NCBI GenBank assembly: GCA_900553055.1
Contig: USBV01000042.1
Location: 1 to 10,947 of the forward strand
Reading direction: 5' to 3'
Source of the DNA: an uncultured Phascolarctobacterium sp.
GTDB taxonomy: Bacteria; Bacillota; Negativicutes; Acidaminococcales; Acidaminococcaceae
DNA length: 10,947 nucleotides
Shown here: positions 6,522 to 10,947 of the stretch, in pieces
Numbering within the stretch: position 1 is the stretch's first letter
Layout: every line of letters starts with the position of its first letter
Position numbers and translations under genes: made by a program
Notes under the pieces: model-generated
Seen by the model: only the letters and a program-made list of their open reading frames with translations
Databases searched by the model: none
Told to the model about the DNA's origin: nothing

Positions 6522-6551
6522 GCTTTCCTAGTGCGTTTTACGCTAGGAAGC
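6522..6551 (+). repeat. Imperfect inverted repeat in the helicase leader
   Basis: GCTTTCCTAGTGCG (6522-6535) can pair with CGCTAGGAAGC (6541-6551). The fold has three pairs at the loop TTTTA, a two-base bulge (6531-6532), six pairs (6525-6530 with 6544-6549), one bulge (6524) and two more pairs. No T run follows in either direction, so it is not an intrinsic terminator. It lies 33 bp upstream of the helicase start codon, consistent with a structured 5' leader or an operator. Confidence 0.5.
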
Positions 6552-6583
6552 TTTGTGAAGGAATATTTTGAGGAGGTTCATAG

Positions 6584-7843
6584 ATGCAAAATGGTTTTTC
6601 TGCTCTAAAGGTGTGTGCGAACACCGTGGAGCAATTACAAAAAATGGGCATCACTAGGCCCATGCCCGTGCAGGAGCAGGCGATTCCTGCTTTGTTTGCC
6701 GGACGTGACGTTATCGCCAGAGCCCAAACCGGTACTGGCAAAACCTTGGCCTTTTTGGTACCCTTGGCCGAGAAGGTGGATGCAACTAAGCCTTATGCGC
6801 AGGCGCTGGTTATTACGCCGACTCGTGAGCTGGCACAACAAATTGCTGTGGAGCTGAAGAAGATTTTGGGCGAGAGTCCGATTAAGGTGCTGGCTGTGAC
6901 CGGCGGTCGTGATTTTGAAGAGCAAAAATATAAGCTGGAGGGTCGCAGTCATGTGCTTATCGGCACTCCCGGTCGTCTTTTGGATCATATCAAAAAGGGC
7001 AATACCGATTTGGGCGGCGTTAAGTATTTGGTGCTGGACGAGGTGGATGAAATGCTGCAGCAGGGCTTTATGGACGAAGCCTTTGATTTGATTGCGATGA
7101 CTGCGGCTGAGCACCAAACCATGCTGTGCAGCGCTACCTTGAATGAAGAGGTGCGCAAGCTGGGACGCAAGCTGACCAAAAACTGTGCTCTTATTGATAT
7201 TGAGCCGGACAAGGCAACAGTGGATAAAATTAAGCAAATCTGTCTAAAGACAACGGATGAGTATAAGAATCGCGCAGTAGCTGCCTTGATTGAACGCTTA
7301 AACCCGTATTTGGCTATTGTTTTTTGCATGAGCAAGGAGCGCACTAAGGAGCTGGGCGATTGGCTGGGTATGCAGGGCTTTAATGTGGATGTGTTGCATG
7401 GCGAAATGTCTCCTGCAAAGCGCAAGACAGTGATGAAGTCCTTCCGTGATGCTAAGATTCAAGTGCTTGTGGCCAGTGATTTAGCTGCGCGCGGCCTTGA
7501 TGTTGAGGGCGTGACTCATGTTATCAATTACGATATTCCTCACGATGTGGATTGGTATGTGCATCGCATTGGTCGTACCGGTCGCGCCGGCAACGACGGC
7601 GTGGCTATCACGCTGTACACTCCGGAGGAAGTGAAGTGGCTGCGCAATATTGAGACCAAGCTGGGTGTTTTGATGGAGCGTCAAAACTTAGAGGGTGAGA
7701 CTGTGGCTCGTCGAGTGAGCAGCACTGCTCCTGCCAAGAATAAGTCTGCTGCTCCTAAGCGTGGACGCAATGCCGTTGCGGACAAGCGCAAGGCTCCTAA
7801 AACTGGCAGCAATCGCCGCCAAGGTCCGAAGAAGGCTAAGTAA
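6584..7843 (+). CDS. DEAD-box ATP-dependent RNA helicase with DEVD motif II
   Basis: A 419-residue superfamily 2 RNA helicase that unwinds or remodels RNA, typically in ribosome assembly, mRNA decay or cold adaptation. Motifs in order: Q motif around 22-35 (Q30), motif I AQTGTGKT (47-54), Ia PTREL (79-83), Ib TPGRLLD (128-134), motif II DEVD (152-155), III SAT (183-185), IV IVFCMSKERT (245-254), V ARGLDV (302-307) and VI HRIGRTGRAG (327-336). Motif II has Val for the usual Ala, but the Mg-ATP-binding Asp and Glu are intact. The tail from about 380 is rich in Lys/Arg/Pro/Ala, a likely unstructured RNA-binding extension. Start ATG 6584 has AGGAGG (6571-6576) at 7-nt spacing. No clear promoter was found between the preceding terminator and the start. 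A second in-frame TAA lies at 7850. Confidence 0.95.
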   Translation: MQNGFSALKVCANTVEQLQKMGITRPMPVQEQAIPALFAGRDVIARAQTGTGKTLAFLVPLAEKVDATKPYAQALVITPTRELAQQIAVELKKILGESPIKVLAVTGGRDFEEQKYKLEGRSHVLIGTPGRLLDHIKKGNTDLGGVKYLVLDEVDEMLQQGFMDEAFDLIAMTAAEHQTMLCSATLNEEVRKLGRKLTKNCALIDIEPDKATVDKIKQICLKTTDEYKNRAVAALIERLNPYLAIVFCMSKERTKELGDWLGMQGFNVDVLHGEMSPAKRKTVMKSFRDAKIQVLVASDLAARGLDVEGVTHVINYDIPHDVDWYVHRIGRTGRAGNDGVAITLYTPEEVKWLRNIETKLGVLMERQNLEGETVARRVSSTAPAKNKSAAPKRGRNAVADKRKAPKTGSNRRQGPKKAK

Positions 7844-7861
7844 ATAAAGTAAGTAAATAAA
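7838..7861 (+). repeat. Short tandem repeat at the helicase stop codon
   Basis: AAGTAAATAAA occurs at 7838-7848 and again at 7851-7861, a 13-bp unit present almost twice. It spans the stop codon and supplies a second in-frame TAA at 7850-7852. It probably arose by slippage. Confidence 0.7.
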
Positions 7862-7915
7862 CTGCGTGTTGCTTAAGGGAATGACTGTATTTACGCATGT
7901 TTAGTTCATCAGTAT

Positions 7916-7944
7916 TTGCTATAGCTATCATAATATGATATAAT
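7916..7944 (+). promoter_or_regulatory. Extended -10 promoter of pgi
   Basis: TTGCTA (7916-7921) and a perfect TATAAT (7939-7944) are 17 nt apart, with TGA immediately upstream of the -10 giving the TGn extension. Predicted start is near 7951, leaving a leader of about 58 nt. No convincing terminator was found between the helicase stop and this promoter; only a weak TGCGT/ACGCA pair (7863-7867/7893-7897) with a long loop is present. Confidence 0.8.
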
Positions 7945-8008
7945 TATGATTAACTAGAGTACGCTATAAGAGCGCGCTACAAGATTCGGATGTAGGAGTG
8001 AGTGCTAA

Positions 8009-9442
8009 GTGAAGTACAAAATAACCTTGCCCAGTGGCTTGGTGTTGGATTTTACTAATATGTTTGGCGAAAATAGATTGGCAGAGCAGGAGGTTGCGGA
8101 GGGATTAGCTACCCGGGGCGTTGCTGCTGATGCTGCTATTGCTAATTTGCGTGCGACCGGACGCTCCAAGGCACATTTGTCCAAGGATGGGCAGCTGGAG
8201 CATGTATATTTCCCGCGTATGCCCTATGTTAAAGATGGCAATCCTAATACCCCCGCTTCCATTGCTAAGCTGAAGGAGTACGGCGAATACCTGAAGCAAA
8301 TGGATGTGGTAGTGTTCTTGGGTGTTGGTGGCTCGTATTTGGGTAACAAGGTGCTGTTTGACGCCTTTGGTGGCTGTCATTGGAATACTAATGCTAAGCT
8401 ACGCCATGATCAGCCTCGCATTTATTTTTCTGGCAACAATTTGGACCCCGTTGATTGCAATGGCTTAGTTTATGAGGTACAGCGTTTGGCTTATTTGCAT
8501 TTGAGCAATGGACGGGAGCTGCGCGTGATGCTGGTGCCGATTTCTAAATCGGGCACAACCTTGGAAACTATTTCTGCCTTTACGTATTTTTATGATACCT
8601 TGAGTAAGGGCTTGAATATTAAGCTGGAATGCACAGTTGTTACTGATTTGCAGGCTGAGGAGGATAATGCACCTCTTTTGCAGCTGGCACGAAAGTATGG
8701 CTGGTGGCAGTTTGATATTAAAGAGGGGATTGGAGGTCGTTTCTGTGTGATGACGGACCCTGGCCTCGTTACTATGGCTGCTCTGGGCGGGGATATTGAT
8801 GAGTTTCTCCGTGGTGCGCGTGAGCTGGATGAGTATTGCCAGCAGGTTGCTTTGGCTGATAATCCTGCTTTGCTCAATGCGTTGCTGAAGTTTTTAGCTT
8901 ACCAAAAGGGACGCGATATTGAGGTTTTTATGCCTTACAGCATGCATTTGAAGTCCTTAAGCGAATGGTATGTGCAGCTTTTGGCAGAGTCCTTGGGCAA
9001 GCGCCTGGACCGCAATGGTGAGGTTGTGAACTATGGCAGAACACCGATTGTGGCAGTTGGTACGACGGATATGCATGCGCAGACGCAGCAGCATCAGGAG
9101 GGACGCTTGAACAAGGTGGTGCAGTTCCTGGAGGTTGACAATCCTGAGGAGCAGGCTGTGGTACATAATCCCTTTACGGATGTGCCGTATTTCGCTAAGT
9201 TTGAGGGCCTTGATATGAATAAGGCGCTGAGTATTGCTTTGGCGGCGAATGAGGCAGCTTTGACTAGTGATAATCGTTATAATGCGCGTTTTACGTTGCC
9301 CTATGTGAATGAGTATATGCTTGGTCAGTTGATGTATTTGTTGATGCTGACGGTGGCGTATGAGGGTGAGCTTGCGGATGTGGATGCTTATGATCAGCCG
9401 GGTGTGGAGGTCTATAAGCGGTTCATGAAGGAGAAGCTGTAA
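8009..9442 (+). CDS. pgi: Glucose-6-phosphate isomerase
   Basis: A 477-residue cytosolic enzyme of glycolysis and gluconeogenesis that interconverts glucose-6-phosphate and fructose-6-phosphate. The two SIS-type sugar-phosphate domains are marked by FLGVGGSYLGNK (103-114) and ISKSGTTLET (178-187). Active-site segments are GGRF with R244, QLLAESLGK (323-331) with the catalytic Glu E327, GTTDMHAQTQQHQEG (351-365) with candidate ring-opening histidines, and the C-terminal QPGVEVYK (463-470) with catalytic Lys K470. At 477 residues it belongs to the shorter bacterial type rather than the roughly 550-residue E. coli type. The start codon is GTG at 8009, supported by TAGGAG (7993-7998) at 10-nt spacing; no in-frame ATG occurs until residue 18. 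Single-gene unit with its own promoter and terminator. Confidence 0.97.
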   Translation: MKYKITLPSGLVLDFTNMFGENRLAEQEVAEGLATRGVAADAAIANLRATGRSKAHLSKDGQLEHVYFPRMPYVKDGNPNTPASIAKLKEYGEYLKQMDVVVFLGVGGSYLGNKVLFDAFGGCHWNTNAKLRHDQPRIYFSGNNLDPVDCNGLVYEVQRLAYLHLSNGRELRVMLVPISKSGTTLETISAFTYFYDTLSKGLNIKLECTVVTDLQAEEDNAPLLQLARKYGWWQFDIKEGIGGRFCVMTDPGLVTMAALGGDIDEFLRGARELDEYCQQVALADNPALLNALLKFLAYQKGRDIEVFMPYSMHLKSLSEWYVQLLAESLGKRLDRNGEVVNYGRTPIVAVGTTDMHAQTQQHQEGRLNKVVQFLEVDNPEEQAVVHNPFTDVPYFAKFEGLDMNKALSIALAANEAALTSDNRYNARFTLPYVNEYMLGQLMYLLMLTVAYEGELADVDAYDQPGVEVYKRFMKEKL

Positions 9443-9475
9443 ATAGTTCATAATATAGTATGTTGATATAAGAAA

Positions 9476-9515
9476 AGAGCTCACCGCGTAAGGTTGCGGT
9501 GAGCTCTAGTTTTTT
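9476..9515 (+). terminator. Intrinsic terminator after pgi
   Basis: AGAGCTCACCGC (9476-9487) pairs perfectly with GCGGTGAGCTCT (9496-9507), a 12-bp stem with an 8-nt loop, followed by TTTTTT at 9510-9515 after two bases. It ends 15 bp before the palindromic repeat element. Confidence 0.92.
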
Positions 9516-9530
9516 AGGCTTTCTTCAGTC

Positions 9531-9711
9531 GTAAATATAATAATCATTCCGCTTAGAAGAATTTCTTCACGCAAATTTCGTGGGGTTCAATTGGCCTCTG
9601 CGGGGTACTATTTGGCTTACAAAATAATATAGGCTTTCGAACCCTTGAGGCCATTGTACCAAGCCACTCATTTGCTAAAATTCTTATTCGTTCCATGATT
9701 ATTATATTTAC
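9531..9711. repeat. 181-bp near-palindromic MITE-like element
   Basis: The two ends are perfect 17-bp inverted repeats: GTAAATATAATAATCAT at 9531-9547 and its exact reverse complement at 9695-9711. Inside lie further inverted matches: AAGAATTT (9557-9564)/AAATTCTT (9678-9685), and GGTTCAATTGGCCTC (9584-9598) against GAGGCCATTGTACC (9647-9660) with one mismatch and one gap. The element can therefore fold into a long branched hairpin. It carries no open reading frame. Terminal inverted repeats, small size and absence of coding capacity resemble a miniature inverted-repeat transposable element. I see no clear target-site duplication. The right end abuts the acyltransferase stop codon exactly. 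A structured intergenic RNA is the main alternative. Confidence 0.65.
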
Positions 9712-10824
9712 TTACTTCCCTGTGAAGAGTTTTCTAAGCATAGGTGTGTATTTGAATATTTTGGTTAGTAATACACTGGCTGCTAATGCGGCAGCGACGA
9801 GGAAAAAGTAGGAGAAGGTCACTTTTTTTACGGTCATGACGATGCCAAATTTGGTGTAAAGGCTGGTCATCCATTCGAGGATAAGGGGATGGATGAAGTA
9901 GATGAGCATGGAGTATTTTGATAAGATGTCGATGTATTTGGTGCGTTTGGCTTGCTCCAGCTTGTCCAGTGCCCAGCAGAAGAAGAGGATGGAGGCGATG
10001 GTGTAGACAAGGCCTTGGGGGCTCAGCTGATGGTAGGTGTTGGCAATGTCTAAAAGGGTGTATTTTTCGTAGGTGAAAGAATAGTAGGAACTGCCTGCGG
10101 TGTAGGCGATGGAGGCTATGTAAAAGAGGATGACGCTCACGCTATGTGTGCGCAGAAAGTCCATGAATTTTTGCCAATGGAGGGCTGCCAAGCCACCGCT
10201 CATAAAGATGAAGAGGTAGTGCAGGGGCAGGTAGTTAAGGCGGTAGTTGAAAAAGTTCTTGGCTAAAAGATTCCATGTGCTTGTGTCTAGGCCGGGGTGG
10301 GTGGTCCACCAATTGAAGGCCAGCTGGAAGATGAAGAGGAGAGCTGAGCCTAAAGCGATGCTATGCTTATTAATCCACCGCAGCATGCTGCGCCACAGGG
10401 GATAGCTGGCGTAGAACCAGAGCAGGATAACCATAAAGTAGAGATGGTAACAGGCAAGACCAAAGAAGAGCACGAAGGCGATGTGCAGTGGGTGCCAGCT
10501 AATCATGCCCTTGGGAAGCACCATGGTGAAGTAGGCGAGGTAGAAGAGGGACCAGCTGAGGTAGGGCAGTCCTGCGCCTCGCAGGCGCTTTTTAAGAAAT
10601 TCAAGGTAGTTCAAGCTACTGCCGGTGAGCAAGTTTTTGTCATTGCATACGAGACCGTAGCCGGAGATAAAGAAGAAGGCAGGGACGCTGTAGCGGCTAA
10701 GCACCTCTAAGAAGCAGTATAATGTGAAATTGTTTGGGGCGAGCCCCAGCGAGCCGCCAATGTGAATGCCAATGACACCAAGCATACACAGTCCACGAAT
10801 ATTATCGATTATATTGTTACGCAT
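9712..10824 (-). CDS. Acyltransferase-3 family membrane protein
   Basis: A 370-residue polytopic membrane protein with about ten hydrophobic segments, consistent with the acyltransferase 3 family (OafA/WecH/NodX type), which typically O-acylates cell-surface polysaccharides or other envelope acceptors. The N terminus has the family's R-x10-H arrangement (R10 in DNIRGL, H21 in GIHIGG). It continues with SRYSVPAFFFISGYGL (43-58) and a basic KKRLRGAGLPYLSW loop leading into the next helix. The C terminus (YFIHPLI...) and the final basic segment also fit. I chose ATG 10824 because AAGGG lies about 6 nt upstream and the family begins just before the RGL motif. The frame stays open to 10932, but that extension lacks a binding site and overlaps a repeat. 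The acceptor is unknown. Repeat sequences lie on both sides. Confidence 0.88.
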   Translation of the reverse strand: MRNNIIDNIRGLCMLGVIGIHIGGSLGLAPNNFTLYCFLEVLSRYSVPAFFFISGYGLVCNDKNLLTGSSLNYLEFLKKRLRGAGLPYLSWSLFYLAYFTMVLPKGMISWHPLHIAFVLFFGLACYHLYFMVILLWFYASYPLWRSMLRWINKHSIALGSALLFIFQLAFNWWTTHPGLDTSTWNLLAKNFFNYRLNYLPLHYLFIFMSGGLAALHWQKFMDFLRTHSVSVILFYIASIAYTAGSSYYSFTYEKYTLLDIANTYHQLSPQGLVYTIASILFFCWALDKLEQAKRTKYIDILSKYSMLIYFIHPLILEWMTSLYTKFGIVMTVKKVTFSYFFLVAAALAASVLLTKIFKYTPMLRKLFTGK

Positions 10825-10889
10825 AGACTTCCCTTTCGAAAAATGTAATACTAAATTGCGGTTTTGCGAGCTGATACAGATAAGGAAAT

Positions 10890-10947
10890 TCGCAATTAGT
10901 AATCTTCCCTCACGTCGAATTTTTACGCTCATTTCGTGGGGTACAAT
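10890..10947. repeat. Partial second copy related to the palindromic element, cut by window edge
   Basis: Positions 10924-10947 match 9568-9591 at 20 of 24 bases, including the identical 12-mer ATTTCGTGGGGT (10931-10942 and 9575-9586). Upstream, GAATTT (10917-10922) corresponds to 9559-9564, and TAATCTTCC near 10900 resembles TAATCATTCC near 9541. The terminal GGTACAAT (10940-10947) equals the inner right arm of the first element read in reverse. The boundary near 10890 is approximate because the outer end has diverged, and the rest lies outside the window. Confidence 0.55.

Noticed and set aside
7861..7900. Terminator after the helicase gene
   Set aside because: Only a 5-bp TGCGT/ACGCA stem with a 25-nt loop and no T run; too weak to call.
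9583..9645. tRNA-like T-arm sequences (GGTTCAATT, and GGGTTCGAA on the minus strand) suggesting a tRNA or att site
   Set aside because: No acceptor, D or anticodon arms can be assembled around them; they are explained by the inverted repeat structure.
10825..10932. Acyltransferase start at ATG 10932
   Set aside because: No ribosome binding site, the ATG lies in the repeat, and the family's N-terminal motif begins right after ATG 10824.

Overview
The window is an ordinary-looking stretch of bacterial chromosome, mostly housekeeping metabolism. Gene content and style suggest an anaerobic Firmicutes-type organism: strong AGGAGG-type ribosome binding sites, consensus sigma-70/A promoters, a ZTP riboswitch in front of a stand-alone AICAR transformylase, and a PflX-type radical SAM protein. 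My best guess is the class Negativicutes (Phascolarctobacterium/Acidaminococcus-like). This is inference from gene style and moderate GC content; no phylogenetic marker is present.

Layout. 1-136: tail of a probable type IV prepilin peptidase, followed closely by a PflX-like radical SAM protein (149-1057), probably one transcript. 1063-1203: a perfect-consensus promoter, a ZTP (pfl) riboswitch and an intrinsic terminator, controlling a 391-residue AICAR formyltransferase that lacks the IMP cyclohydrolase domain (1238-2413). 2451-2566: two hairpin terminators separate this from a convergent SstT-like sodium:amino acid symporter on the minus strand (2610-3878). 3879-4317: a 439-bp AT-rich divergent intergenic region. 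4318-5724: M18 zinc aminopeptidase with its own terminator. 5832-6510: a monocistronic unit for a small Sel1-like repeat protein, with an extended -10 promoter, a leader hairpin and a terminator. 6584-7843: DEAD-box RNA helicase with a DEVD motif II. 7916-9515: pgi (glucose-6-phosphate isomerase, GTG start) with promoter and terminator. 9531-9711: a 181-bp near-palindromic element with perfect 17-bp terminal inverted repeats. 9712-10824 (minus): a membrane acyltransferase-3 protein. 10890-10947: a second, partial sequence related to the palindromic element, running off the window edge.

How the genes relate. Most units are single-gene transcripts with their own promoter or terminator, so this is not one functional cluster. 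The clearest regulatory logic is at 1063-2413. The riboswitch should sense ZMP/ZTP, which is the substrate (or its triphosphate) of the enzyme it controls and accumulates when 10-formyl-THF is short. The least explained part is the right end, where an accessory acyltransferase gene is bracketed by two related repeat elements. That is the best candidate here for mobile or genome-specific repeat biology. I found no evidence of a new multi-gene system, CRISPR array, tRNA, rRNA or complete insertion sequence.
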